This document shows, piece after piece, positions 35,741 to 45,173 of a stretch of DNA of 51,119 bases. Origin of the DNA: Erysipelotrichaceae bacterium (GTDB lineage Bacteria; Bacillota_I; Bacilli_A; Erysipelotrichales; Erysipelotrichaceae); contig JAFRKA010000011.1 of NCBI GenBank assembly GCA_017432005.1, positions 1 to 51,119 of the forward strand, read 5' to 3'. The position numbers were made by a program, and so were the translations under genes. Position 1 is the stretch's first letter, and each line of letters starts with the position of its first letter. The notes beneath the pieces were generated by a model. The model was not told the DNA's origin and did no database searches. It was given only the letters and a program-made list of their open reading frames with translations.

Positions 35741-36769
35741 ATGCATATTCGTCGGAAGCTTATTACGATCTTTATCCTGATGATCCTGATCGCCATCTTA
35801 AGCGTCGTAGCCATCAGGATGAATGCCCTGCCCAGACTGGCCAGTTTTGCCTGTGAAAGCAAGAACAGCACCGAAGTCTATCTGGCTGTGGATGAATATT
35901 ATTTTCTTCCTTCGGAACACTACGCTTCGGAGAACATCTTCGTTGCGGAAGTAAAAAACAGTATCATCTATGGCAAAAGCGCAGGTGTGACGAGCGTATC
36001 GGATGGCTGTGATACCTATACCGTCCATGTATCAGATCTTTATACTGTTGAGACCATAGATATGGATAAGCCTTATCTTCCGTGTAACAGATATACGAAA
36101 AAAGAGGCTGACAGTCTTGATGAAGCGCTGGCTTATCTGATCAATCAGGCCGGTTACGAAACAAGAGCCGGTGCACTGGAAGCAGCGCGTTTCATGACCC
36201 TGCGCTTCCCTTATAAACTGGAATACTTCTACGAATCCGGAAGGCTCACGGGTGACAACTACCATGTGGACGGTGAGGGACGTTACTATCATAAGGGTCT
36301 TTATCTTAGTGAAAGCAAATACGATGAGATAATGGTTTCCCTGGAAGGACCTGAGATCTGGGGCTGTGAGCTGTATGAAACGGATACGGGAAAGATGACG
36401 GCCAACGGTTTCGACTGTTCCGGTTTTATTTCCTGGGCATTGCTGAACGGCGGTTTCGACTGCGGTGATCTCGGTGCCGGACCGGTAGGCGGCGTAGAAG
36501 ATCTCACGGATCTGGGACAGTTGGAATATGTGTGGAATGTGGACTTTGACAAGGTCAAAGCCGGTGATCTCGTCGGTTTTGACGGTCATATCGGCATGAT
36601 CATCGGGATCGAAGGCGATCATCTGTATATCGCTGAAGCCTATTGGGTAAAGGATCTGCAGGTCAGGATCTTCGAGATAGAAGAGTTCGTGAACAGCTCA
36701 CCGTGGATGTATGTGATCCTGATGGATGATTACTATCAAGAAGACGGTGATTATCAGGCTATGTGGTGA
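35741..36769 (+). CDS. Membrane-anchored NlpC/P60 cell-wall hydrolase
   Basis: The protein has 342 residues. An N-terminal TM anchor (KLITIFILMILIAILSVV) is followed by about 200 outer residues and an NlpC/P60 peptidase domain. The catalytic Cys is in GFDCSGFISWALL, and the His is in LVGFDGHIGMIIG. It probably cuts peptidoglycan stem peptides. TATAAT (35728-35733) ends 7 nt before the ATG and there is no Shine-Dalgarno sequence, so the mRNA looks leaderless. The start at 35741 avoids reading through the rpoC terminator. Confidence 0.83.
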   Translation: MHIRRKLITIFILMILIAILSVVAIRMNALPRLASFACESKNSTEVYLAVDEYYFLPSEHYASENIFVAEVKNSIIYGKSAGVTSVSDGCDTYTVHVSDLYTVETIDMDKPYLPCNRYTKKEADSLDEALAYLINQAGYETRAGALEAARFMTLRFPYKLEYFYESGRLTGDNYHVDGEGRYYHKGLYLSESKYDEIMVSLEGPEIWGCELYETDTGKMTANGFDCSGFISWALLNGGFDCGDLGAGPVGGVEDLTDLGQLEYVWNVDFDKVKAGDLVGFDGHIGMIIGIEGDHLYIAEAYWVKDLQVRIFEIEEFVNSSPWMYVILMDDYYQEDGDYQAMW

Positions 36770-36802
36770 AAATATTTTCATAAGAAAATGTAAAAATTTG
36801 TA

Positions 36803-37071
36803 TTGCATTTGTAAAAGTTTTAGGTTAGAATTTAGAAAAGGCTTGGAAAAGAAGAGTAGCTCATTCTAAGAGCGTAGAGAGTCCCTGAACGGTGAAAAGG
36901 GATGTCGGCGGGTGAGTGAACATGGTCTTGGAGCTGCTGGTCCGATATTAGGATCAGACGTGATGCATACGTTATAATGCTAGGATATGTTTGTATCTGA
37001 AGAAGGTGTAGCAATACACGAATTAAGGTGGTAACACGATAATGAAGTCGTCCTTAGGGGCGGCTTTTTTG
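36803..37071 (+). promoter_or_regulatory. T-box riboswitch, methionine specifier, with promoter
   Basis: TTGCAT (36803-36808) and TAGAAT (36826-36831) are 17 bp apart. In Stem I the specifier follows GTGAAC as ATG (36922-36924), which reads tRNA-Met. The T-box sequence AAGGTGGTAACACG is at 37025-37038. The terminator GTCGTCC-TTAG-GGGCGGC with a T-run is at about 37048-37071. Uncharged tRNA-Met should stabilise the antiterminator and turn on metQNI. Confidence 0.93.
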
Positions 37072-37121
37072 TTTAAAAGCCCTGGATACAAATATCGATG
37101 TAATAAGAAGGGAGAAAAAAG

Positions 37122-37952
37122 ATGAAAAAGATTATTACATTACTGCTTGTCTTACTGACATTATGTGCCTGCGGCGGTCAGAAGGAACCGGAAGGCGGCG
37201 AAACGGCTGAAGTGACCAAGATCACGGTTGCCTGTTCACCGACACCTCATGCGGAGATCCTGGCTGAAGCTAAACCGATCCTGGCAAACTTCGGTATCGA
37301 GCTGGAGATCGTTGAATTTGAAGATTACGTACAGCCGGTCGAAGTCGTCGAATCAGGTGAGATCGATGCGAACTACTTCGCTCACGTTCCATATCTGAAT
37401 AACTACAATGCGGAAAAGGGCACGACGCAGACAGTTGTCGGCAAGATCCACTATGAACCGTTTGGAATCTATCCGGGCAAGAAGTCTTCTTTAGCTGATC
37501 TTGAAGACGGTGATGAGATCCTTGTTCCGAACGACGGCACAAACGAGACCAGAGCTTTACTGTTATTACAGGATAACGGCATCATCACATTACCTGACGG
37601 TGTAGGTGCTGATACAGTCGTTACAGTCAACGATATCGTTTCTTATAATGTAAATGTCAAGATCGTTGAAGTTGAAGCAGCACAGATCGCCAGATCAAAG
37701 GAAGATGCTGCACTGGTCATCTTAAACGGTAACTATGCCTTAGCAGCCGGTCTGAACGTATCCAAGGATGCGATCGCCTATGAAAAATCCGATTCTTCAG
37801 CTGCCCAGACTTATGTCAACGTCGTAGCTGTCAAGGCCGGAAATGAAAACAACGAAGCGATCAAGACCCTGGTATCTGTTCTCACTTCACAGACGATCCA
37901 GGACTTCATTCAGAAGACATATGAAGGAGCAGTCGTTCCTTTTGAAGAATAG
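37122..37952 (+). CDS. metQ: Methionine-binding lipoprotein MetQ (NlpA family)
   Basis: The 276-residue protein has the signal peptide MKKIITLLLVLLTLCAC with lipobox LCAC. The NlpA domain includes VACSPTPHAEIL, DANYFAHVPYLNNYN and IHYEPFGIYPGK. It binds methionine outside the cell. GAAGGGAG precedes the ATG. It is the first gene behind the T-box. Confidence 0.95.
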   Translation: MKKIITLLLVLLTLCACGGQKEPEGGETAEVTKITVACSPTPHAEILAEAKPILANFGIELEIVEFEDYVQPVEVVESGEIDANYFAHVPYLNNYNAEKGTTQTVVGKIHYEPFGIYPGKKSSLADLEDGDEILVPNDGTNETRALLLLQDNGIITLPDGVGADTVVTVNDIVSYNVNVKIVEVEAAQIARSKEDAALVILNGNYALAAGLNVSKDAIAYEKSDSSAAQTYVNVVAVKAGNENNEAIKTLVSVLTSQTIQDFIQKTYEGAVVPFEE

Positions 37953-37965
37953 GAGTTTATCTTAA

Positions 37966-38976
37966 ATGTATCCGATGATCAGTGTTTCACATCTCAGCAA
38001 GACATTCGAAAGCAAATCAGGAACGGTCACAGCCTTATCTGATGTGTCTTTTGAAGTCGGAAAAGGGGAGATCTTCGGGATCATCGGACTCTCCGGTGCA
38101 GGCAAATCGACACTGGTAAGATGTCTGAACCTGCTGGAGAAACCGGATGAAGGAAAGATCATGATCGATAATGAGGACATGATGGAGCTTAACGATAAGG
38201 CTCTGCGTCTCAAACGAAGAAAGATCGGCATGATCTTCCAGTCCTTCAACCTGCTGATGCAGGATACGATCCTGGCCAATGTCTGTTTCCCGATGGAGAT
38301 CGCAGGGGTGAGCAGAAGCGAAGCGAAGAAAAAGGCACTGGATTATCTGAAAGTCGTCGGACTGGAAGAGAAAGCCAGAGCTTATCCTTCCCAGCTTTCC
38401 GGCGGGCAGAAGCAGAGAGTTGCGATCGCCCGCGTCCTCGCCAGCAATCCGGAGATCCTGCTTTGCGATGAGGCGACCAGTGCTCTGGATCCGGAAACGA
38501 CGAAATCCATCCTTGAACTGATCAAGGATATCAACAGGAAGTACAACATCACGGTCGTGGTGATCACGCACGAGATGGCTGTCATTCAGGAGATCTGCAA
38601 CCGCTGTATCGTCCTGGAAGACGGAAAACTGGCTGAAGAGAATACCGTTGAGGAACTCTTCAGACATCCTAAGACCAGTGCGGCCAGAAGACTGATCTTC
38701 AATTCGACCAATCAGGTCAGATCGATGTCTTCAGGAAGAGTGCTCCGTATCGCTTTTGAAGAAGCCAATACGACTGAGCCGGTCATTGCGAACCTGATCC
38801 TGGAATTCAAGAAACCGGTCAATATCCTGGAATCGAACATCAGCCACATCAACGGGAAATCCCGCGGACAGATGATGGTCCAGCTGCCGGATGATGATAA
38901 GTTGGCCGACAAGATGATCGCTTATCTGAAGAAGAACACATCAGTCGATGTGGCGGAGGTGAGCGACTATGAGTAG
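37966..38976 (+). CDS. metN: Methionine ABC transporter ATPase MetN
   Basis: The protein has 336 residues. Walker A is GLSGAGKST, the signature LSGGQKQRVAIARVL and Walker B ILLCDEATSALDP. The C-terminal 75 residues form the NIL domain (VNILESNISHINGKSRGQMMV), which in this family senses internal methionine. It overlaps metI by 8 nt. Confidence 0.96.
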   Translation: MYPMISVSHLSKTFESKSGTVTALSDVSFEVGKGEIFGIIGLSGAGKSTLVRCLNLLEKPDEGKIMIDNEDMMELNDKALRLKRRKIGMIFQSFNLLMQDTILANVCFPMEIAGVSRSEAKKKALDYLKVVGLEEKARAYPSQLSGGQKQRVAIARVLASNPEILLCDEATSALDPETTKSILELIKDINRKYNITVVVITHEMAVIQEICNRCIVLEDGKLAEENTVEELFRHPKTSAARRLIFNSTNQVRSMSSGRVLRIAFEEANTTEPVIANLILEFKKPVNILESNISHINGKSRGQMMVQLPDDDKLADKMIAYLKKNTSVDVAEVSDYE

Positions 38977-39631
38977 AGCTGAGATCATGATGATCATAAC
39001 CGGTATCGGTGAGACCTTGCTGATGGTATTCGTCTCCACGTTCTGCGGCTATGTCTTCGGTCTTCCGCTGGGCATCGCTCTGTACATGAGCGATCAGGAC
39101 GGCATCAGACCCAACAGGACACTGTACAGGATCCTGGATGTCATCGTCAATATCGGCAGAAGTATCCCGTTCATCATCCTGCTGATCCTGATCATCCCGT
39201 TCACGAGGATGCTGGTAGGAAAATCATACGGTACGATCGCTACGATCGTTCCATTGACTGTCTCAGCCATCCCGTTCATCGGCAGGATGGTCGAATCAAG
39301 CCTCAAGGAAGTCGACAAGGGCGTCATCGAAGCTGCTCAGTCGATGGGTGCTTCAGATCTCCAGATCATCACAAAGGTCCTCTTAAAGGAAGCAAGACCT
39401 TCCCTGATCAACGGGGCAACGATCGCCCTGGGTACGATCGTCGGCTATTCGGCGATGGCCGGAACGGTAGGCGGCGGCGGTCTGGGCGATATCGCGATCA
39501 GATATGGTTACTACCGCTATCAGACCAATATCATGCTGGTGACGGTCGCGATCATCGTCATTCTGGTCCAGCTGTTCCAGTTTGCCGGCAACAGGCTGTC
39601 CAGGATCATGGATAAGCGGAAAAACCAGTAG
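38969..39631 (+). CDS. metI: Methionine ABC transporter permease MetI
   Basis: The 220-residue protein has five TM helices. The EAA loop is AAQSMGASDLQIITKVLLKE, followed by GYSAMAGTVGGGGLGDIAIRYGYYR. It forms the homodimeric channel of MetNIQ. It is the last gene of the T-box unit; a new promoter and riboswitch follow within 50 nt. Confidence 0.96.
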   Translation: MSRAEIMMIITGIGETLLMVFVSTFCGYVFGLPLGIALYMSDQDGIRPNRTLYRILDVIVNIGRSIPFIILLILIIPFTRMLVGKSYGTIATIVPLTVSAIPFIGRMVESSLKEVDKGVIEAAQSMGASDLQIITKVLLKEARPSLINGATIALGTIVGYSAMAGTVGGGGLGDIAIRYGYYRYQTNIMLVTVAIIVILVQLFQFAGNRLSRIMDKRKNQ

Positions 39632-39677
39632 ATCATTATTATTTGCAGTATGAATGCGTTTACATCATACTGTTCAG

Positions 39678-39838
39678 TTGAATATGTCAGGCAATGGTGT
39701 TAAGATTAATTCGTCCATTAAGAGAGGTGGAGAGACAAGCTCAATGAAACCTCAGCAACCTGACATGAATAAGGTGCTAAAGCTTGAACGATGGGTATTA
39801 TTGTTCGATATAGTAAGCCCGTCAGATGATGGGCTTTA
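39678..39838 (+). promoter_or_regulatory. SAM-I (S-box) riboswitch with promoter and terminator
   Basis: TTGAAT (39678-39683) and TAAGAT (39701-39706) are 17 bp apart. The aptamer shows TTAAGAGAGGTGGAG (39718-39732), AATGAAACC (39743-39751), CAGCAACCTG and AAGGTGCTAAAGC (39771-39783), closed by P1 (CCAT with ATGG). The terminator AAGCCCGTC-AGAT-GATGGGCTT (39815-39836) ends before the ribosome site. High SAM should switch the downstream genes off. Confidence 0.95.
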
Positions 39839-39866
39839 ATCGTTTATGGATAAAGGGGGAGAAAAA

Positions 39867-40448
39867 ATGAATAAGAAGACTTTAGGTCAGAAACTGCTTG
39901 GTACCTGGAATACCAAGACTATCGTCGGTGTCGCTATCGGTGCTGCACTGTTTGGCGTCCTGATGAATTATGGTGGTATCAAGGTTACTACCAACACTTC
40001 ACTCACATCAGCTTATGTTATTCCGGCTATCGTCGGTGCACTGTTTGGTCCGCTTCCAGCTGGTCTGGCAGCAGGTCTGGGCAACGTTGTAGCTGACCTC
40101 TTAGGCGGTTGGGGCTTCTGGTTCGACTGGTCTATCGGTAACTTCGTAGCCGGTTATTTCGCCGGTCTCGTAGGCCTGTTCGGTGCCGATGTTGAAAACG
40201 GTGTCTTCACTCCGAAACATGCGCTGATCTATGCGATCTTATGCGTCATCGGCTGTGCTGTTGGTTTCGGTGTCGTTACACCTTTCCTCACTTACATGTG
40301 GTATTCAAGCGAACTGACGATCACCTGGATCCAGGCTTGGGCTGCAATCGTATCTGATGCTACAGTCCTGATCGTTGTCGGTCTGCCATTGCTGTTCGCT
40401 CTTGCCAAGAGAAATGCCCGTGGCACTAATCTGAGCAAAGAAGACTAA
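39867..40448 (+). CDS. ECF transporter S component (MtsT-like)
   Basis: The 193-residue substrate-binding membrane protein has about six TM helices. TSAYVIPAIVGALFGPLPAGLAAG and NVVADLLGG are the typical S-component core, shown here in part. The SAM-I riboswitch before it and dedicated A and T subunits behind it match the predicted methionine-related ECF system MtsTUV. The ligand could be methionine, a precursor or SAM itself. The ATG at 39867 fits AAGGGGGAG; an ATG at 39846 lies closer to the terminator and is less likely. Confidence 0.85.
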   Translation: MNKKTLGQKLLGTWNTKTIVGVAIGAALFGVLMNYGGIKVTTNTSLTSAYVIPAIVGALFGPLPAGLAAGLGNVVADLLGGWGFWFDWSIGNFVAGYFAGLVGLFGADVENGVFTPKHALIYAILCVIGCAVGFGVVTPFLTYMWYSSELTITWIQAWAAIVSDATVLIVVGLPLLFALAKRNARGTNLSKED

Positions 40449-40450
40449 CG

Positions 40451-42145
40451 GTGTCAGCTGTAATTGAATTCAAAGATTTCAGCTTCCGTTACAAGACACA
40501 ATCAGAATTCACATTACACGACATAAATCTGACTATTAACAAAGGTGAAAAGGTATTGATCCTCGGCCCAAGTGGTAGCGGAAAAACTACCCTTGGAAAC
40601 TGTATTAACGGATTGATACCTTTTTCATTCAATGGTGAGATGAAGGGCTCGTGTAAAGTCTGCGGTCTTGAAACCAGAGATGCTTCAATCTTTAAGATCT
40701 CCGAACATGTCGGAACGGTCCAGCAGGACACCAACGCCCAGTTCGTCGGTCTGACAGTCGGTGAAGATATTGCCTTCTCACTGGAGAATGATATGACACC
40801 ACGGGATATCATGCTTCAGAAAGTCGATGAATCCGCAACGATCGTCGGCATGGAGAAGTTCCTTTCGTCTGTACCTTACAATATCTCAGGCGGTCAGAAA
40901 CAGAAAGTCGCTCTGGCCGGTATCTTACATAATGATGTCGAGATCCTGCTTTTCGATGAGCCTCTGGCCGCGCTCGATCCCGCCATGGGTATGAGTGCTG
41001 TCGATCTTATTGATAAGATCTACCGTGAAAAAGAAAAGACGGTCCTGATCATCGAACACCGTCTTGAAGATGTCCTCTACCGTCATGTCGACAGGATCAT
41101 CCTGGTCAACGAAGGAAGGATCATCCTGGATACGACTCCGGATGAGCTTTTACGCAGCGATATCCTGAAGACCAACGGCATCAGAGAACCTCTCTATATC
41201 ACAGCCCTCAAGAATGCAGGCATAACCTTTGATGAAAAGGATGTCTTAAGCAATATCGAAAAACTGGATGTCGAACGATATAAAGACAAGATCACAGCTG
41301 ATTTCCATAAAGTAGATATCAGAGACAATATAGAAAAGAAAGAAAAATTCATCGAAGTAAAGAACGTATCTTTCAACTACGGTGAGATCGAGGCTTTAAA
41401 GAACATCTCTTTCGATATCTATAAAGGTGAAAAGATCGCTGTTGTCGGCAAGAACGGTGCCGGTAAGTCTACGCTGGCTCAGCTGCTCTGCGGAATCTTG
41501 AGACCGAAGAGTGGTGAGATCCTGATCAACGGCGATAATTATCTGAAGTATTCGATCAAGGAACTGTCAGCCTTTGTCGGCTATGTCATGCAGAACCCGA
41601 ATCAGATGCTGGTAAAAGACATCATTAGAGATGAGATCGAAGTAGCTCTGCAGCTCAATGATTTCTCACCGGAAGATATCGAAGAAAGAGTCGAAAGTAC
41701 TCTGAAGATGGCCGGTCTTTATCCGATGCGCAACTGGCCGGTATCTGTACTCAGTTATGGCCAGAAGAAGCGTGTAACGATCGCTGCCATCCTGGCACTC
41801 CGTCCGCAGGTCATCATCCTCGATGAACCGACAGCCGGTCAGGACTACCATCACTATACCGAGATCATGAACTTCATCACGGATCTCAATGAAAAATACG
41901 GTATCACGATCCTTTTCGTCACTCACGATATGTATCTTGCTATCGAGTATACTGATAGGGCCATCGTCTTTTCCGATGGTGAACTGATCGGTGATGATGC
42001 GGTCTATGCGATCCTTTCCAATGACGACATTATTGAAAAAGCCAGCCTGAAGAAGATTTCGCTGGTCACGGTCGCCAGAAAAGCCGGACTGGATCCAAAG
42101 GAATACATCCACTATTTCATCAAGAGAGAAAGGGAGGCAGCCTGA
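40451..42145 (+). CDS. ECF transporter ATPase with two ABC domains (MtsU-like)
   Basis: The protein has 564 residues. The first ABC domain has GPSGSGKTTLGN, ISGGQKQKVALAGIL and LLFDEPLAALDP. The second has GKNGAGKSTLAQ, LSYGQKKRVTIAAIL and IILDEPTAGQD. The fusion replaces the usual EcfA/EcfA' pair and marks a dedicated transporter. It starts with GTG 2 nt after the S gene and overlaps the T gene by one base. Confidence 0.93.
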   Translation: MSAVIEFKDFSFRYKTQSEFTLHDINLTINKGEKVLILGPSGSGKTTLGNCINGLIPFSFNGEMKGSCKVCGLETRDASIFKISEHVGTVQQDTNAQFVGLTVGEDIAFSLENDMTPRDIMLQKVDESATIVGMEKFLSSVPYNISGGQKQKVALAGILHNDVEILLFDEPLAALDPAMGMSAVDLIDKIYREKEKTVLIIEHRLEDVLYRHVDRIILVNEGRIILDTTPDELLRSDILKTNGIREPLYITALKNAGITFDEKDVLSNIEKLDVERYKDKITADFHKVDIRDNIEKKEKFIEVKNVSFNYGEIEALKNISFDIYKGEKIAVVGKNGAGKSTLAQLLCGILRPKSGEILINGDNYLKYSIKELSAFVGYVMQNPNQMLVKDIIRDEIEVALQLNDFSPEDIEERVESTLKMAGLYPMRNWPVSVLSYGQKKRVTIAAILALRPQVIILDEPTAGQDYHHYTEIMNFITDLNEKYGITILFVTHDMYLAIEYTDRAIVFSDGELIGDDAVYAILSNDDIIEKASLKKISLVTVARKAGLDPKEYIHYFIKREREAA

Positions 42146-42999
42146 TGGACGACAAGTTATTTATCACGCTGGTCCCCGGCAATACTTTCATCGATAAACT
42201 GACCGGCAAGACCAAAGTCAGGATCTTTCTGCTGCTGATCATCATTCTGACGGCGACCTGGGACATCAGAGTCATCTTCCCGATCTTCATCCTTTCGATC
42301 ATCATGCTGGTATCGATCAAGCCTGATGTGAAGAAGAATATCGCGGTCATCATCTTCGTTCTGCTGATGAACATCTTCAATCTGTTTTTGACCTGGATCA
42401 TCAAACCGGACTATGGTCTCGAGATGGTCGGCGCTTCAACGGTACTGTTTAGATTCTCTGATTTCTTTATCGTGACAGCCGAGACGATGTGGTATTTCCT
42501 GGTCAGACTGATGAAGTTCATGGCCTCATTCCTGGTGTCTCTGACTTTCATCCAGAGCATCACTCCGAGTGAGCTGGCTGCCGGCTTGCATTCGATCAAG
42601 ATCCCGTACAAGATCTGTATGATCGTTTCTCTGGCTTTCCGCTATATCCCGGACATCACCAGAGATTTCACCAACATCAAGATCTCGATGCAGACAAGAG
42701 GTCTCGAACTCGATTCCCGCAAGTCATCGATCTTCACGAGACTCAAGCAGTATGTCCTGATCCTGATCCCGCTGATCATCACTTCTTTTGACCGGGTCGG
42801 CAATATCGCCAACGCGATGGATCTGAGAGGTTTCGGCAAAAGCAAAGACAAGACCTATTACTGTGAACACGAGGATACCAGAGGTGACAAATTGCTGGTG
42901 CCGTTCATCATCTTCCTGATCATCCTGTATATCGCACTGGTCGTTATCAAGGCTGTCTATAAAGCGCCATACGAGGTCTGGGCACCATGGATCAGCTAG
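42145..42999 (+). CDS. ECF transporter T component (MtsV-like)
   Basis: The 284-residue protein has five to six TM helices. The two coupling motifs of EcfT are visible as SMQTRGLELD and AMDLRGFGKS. It connects the ATPase to the S component. It overlaps the ATPase gene at the start and the peptidase gene at the end. Confidence 0.92.
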   Translation: MDDKLFITLVPGNTFIDKLTGKTKVRIFLLLIIILTATWDIRVIFPIFILSIIMLVSIKPDVKKNIAVIIFVLLMNIFNLFLTWIIKPDYGLEMVGASTVLFRFSDFFIVTAETMWYFLVRLMKFMASFLVSLTFIQSITPSELAAGLHSIKIPYKICMIVSLAFRYIPDITRDFTNIKISMQTRGLELDSRKSSIFTRLKQYVLILIPLIITSFDRVGNIANAMDLRGFGKSKDKTYYCEHEDTRGDKLLVPFIIFLIILYIALVVIKAVYKAPYEVWAPWIS

Positions 43000-44321
43000 A
43001 TCTGACGAAGATCTTCAGCGAAGAACTGGATAAGATCATTGAACTGCTGAAGATCAGATCCGTCTATGACGAAAACAGTATAAGTGAAAAAATGCCTTAT
43101 GGAGAAAATGTCTATAAGGCTTTTGTCTATATGAAAGAAAGAGCGCTCGCTGACGGTTTTTATGTCACAGATCACGAGTCAAAAGTACTGGCCATCTCCA
43201 CCGGAAAGAAAGAAAGACGCATCGATATCGCTTCGCATCTGGATGTCGTTGCGGCTGAGGATGAAGATTTCAATATCCGCATCGCTGATGGAAAGATTTA
43301 TGGCCGGGGCACAAGCGACATGAAAGTTCCGATGTATCTGACATATCTTTCTCTGTGCCTGCTGAAAGAGAAATATCCTGATATGAACAAAGAGATCAGG
43401 ATCGTTCTGGGCACCGATGAAGAAAGAACGATGGAAGATATGAAGTACTACATTTCCAAAGAAGGCTATCCTGATTTTGCGTTTACACCTGACGGTTATT
43501 TTCCGCTGGGTATCGGAGAAAAAGGAGCGACCATGTGGAGACTCTCTGAGAATTATGAAGGCATCATCAGCTGTCTTGATGGCGGAACGCAATGCAATAT
43601 CATCTCTCCCTGTGCCTTCTGCATCGTCAATGATAATGATGTGGAAAAAGTAAATGAGTACATCAGGAAACATGAAATTAACGCCAACGCCTCTTTGAAG
43701 GATGGCAAGGTGTATATCGAGACCAGAGGAACGGCAGCTCATGCGTCAAGACCTAAACTCGGTCACAATGCGACTGTCGATCTGGTGAAGATCATCGCTG
43801 ATGTCTATAATGATGAGGCCTGTGCAAGACTTTATAAAGTCTTCGCTGATCCGTATGGCAGAGGTTTCGACAGTTTTGTCAGTGAAGAGCAGAGCGAATG
43901 TCTGAGTATCAACCTGGGTATCCTGAAGATCGCTGAAGGAAAGCTCTCAGCCATGATCGATGGCCGCTACCCGTTCGGTCTGAAAGCAGAAGATCTTACG
44001 GAAAAGCTTTCATCATCTTTGAATATGAAAGCTTCACTTGATTATAACGATGATCCAAATCTGTGTGCTGAAGATGATCCGTATGTGCAGATCCTGCTTC
44101 AGACATACCGTGAGAATACCGGTGATCTCAGTAAGCCGATCGTCTCGGGAGGTGTATCCTACGCCAAGGTCTTTGGACACTGTGTAAGCTATGGTCCTAA
44201 TTTCCCGGGGAATGAAACTGTCGCTCATCAGAAAGGTGAATATATCAGGATCGATGACTGCCTGAAAATGTTTAAAATATATTATGAAGCGATCGAAAAA
44301 CTGATCCTGAAGGAGGAATGA
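42987..44321 (+). CDS. M20-family peptidase (PepV-like dipeptidase)
   Basis: The protein has 444 residues. Metal-binding residues are in IASHLDVVA, GRGTSDMKVPM, LGTDEERTME and FTPDGYF; the last His is in ETVAHQKGEY. The lid domain includes GTAAHASRP. Family members cut dipeptides or deacylate amino acids. In this SAM-controlled operon it may release methionine from peptides or N-acyl forms. It overlaps the T component by 13 nt. Confidence 0.88.
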   Translation: MDQLDLTKIFSEELDKIIELLKIRSVYDENSISEKMPYGENVYKAFVYMKERALADGFYVTDHESKVLAISTGKKERRIDIASHLDVVAAEDEDFNIRIADGKIYGRGTSDMKVPMYLTYLSLCLLKEKYPDMNKEIRIVLGTDEERTMEDMKYYISKEGYPDFAFTPDGYFPLGIGEKGATMWRLSENYEGIISCLDGGTQCNIISPCAFCIVNDNDVEKVNEYIRKHEINANASLKDGKVYIETRGTAAHASRPKLGHNATVDLVKIIADVYNDEACARLYKVFADPYGRGFDSFVSEEQSECLSINLGILKIAEGKLSAMIDGRYPFGLKAEDLTEKLSSSLNMKASLDYNDDPNLCAEDDPYVQILLQTYRENTGDLSKPIVSGGVSYAKVFGHCVSYGPNFPGNETVAHQKGEYIRIDDCLKMFKIYYEAIEKLILKEE

Positions 44322-44323
44322 AA

Positions 44324-45166
44324 ATGCCTAAACTGCTGGTCTTTCAGACGGATTTTACCTATGCAGAGGGAGCTGTAGCGGCGATGTATGGCGTCGTAAA
44401 GAGTGTCGATCGTGATCTGCAGATCATTGATGCGACTCATCAAATCCCGCAGTATGATATCTATTCGGCTTCCTACCGTCTTTATCAGTATGTGCCATTC
44501 TGGCCATCTGACACGGTATTTGTTTCGGTCGTCGATCCGGGGGTTGGTACTTCCAGGAAAGCCTGTGTCGCCAGATTAAAAAATGGTGCATTTGTCGTAA
44601 CTCCGGACAACGGTACGCTGACGCACCTTGAGAAGTATTTCGGTATCGATGAGATCAGACAGATCGATGAAAAGGTGAATCGTCTTCACGGTCACGACAA
44701 TGACGAAGTGGCCGTCTTCCACGGCCGTGATCTGTTCGGTTACTGTGCCGCGAGACTGGCTTCCGGAATAATAAGCTATGAGGAAGTCGGTCCAAGATAT
44801 GACCTGAGTGAGATCAGAAGACTGGAACTGAAGCAGCCGGAAGTGAAGGAAGACAGGATCGAAGGAATCTTTGAGATCATGGATCCCAACTTCGGCAATC
44901 TCTGGACTAATATCCCGGTATCCCTGTTTCTTGAAAACGGTCTGAACTACGGTGATCAGATCGAGACCGTCATCTATCATCATGATGAGGAAGTATTCCG
45001 CAGGAAACTGTATTTCTATAAGACTTTCTCCTTAGCTGAAGATCACAGTGTCATGATCTATCATAATGAACTGAACAAGATCGCTCTGGCGGAGGTTGTA
45101 GGCAATCTGGCTTCCGATTATAATTTAGGGTATGGGCCGGATTATCGGGTCGTATTTGTGAGGTGA
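44324..45166 (+). CDS. SAM hydroxide adenosyltransferase (DUF62), paralogue 1
   Basis: The 280-residue protein belongs to the family that splits SAM with water into methionine and adenosine. The Asp-Arg-His set is visible: VVDPGVGTSRKA (Asp, Arg) and FHGRDLFG (His). TPDNGTLT and QTDFTYAEGAVAAM are also typical. The ATG at 44324 is preferred over 44318 because AGGAGG lies 7 nt before it. It is followed after 7 nt by a paralogue. The first motif is drifted (TDFT instead of TDFG). Confidence 0.9.
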   Translation: MPKLLVFQTDFTYAEGAVAAMYGVVKSVDRDLQIIDATHQIPQYDIYSASYRLYQYVPFWPSDTVFVSVVDPGVGTSRKACVARLKNGAFVVTPDNGTLTHLEKYFGIDEIRQIDEKVNRLHGHDNDEVAVFHGRDLFGYCAARLASGIISYEEVGPRYDLSEIRRLELKQPEVKEDRIEGIFEIMDPNFGNLWTNIPVSLFLENGLNYGDQIETVIYHHDEEVFRRKLYFYKTFSLAEDHSVMIYHNELNKIALAEVVGNLASDYNLGYGPDYRVVFVR

Positions 45167-45173
45167 ATAAGCT

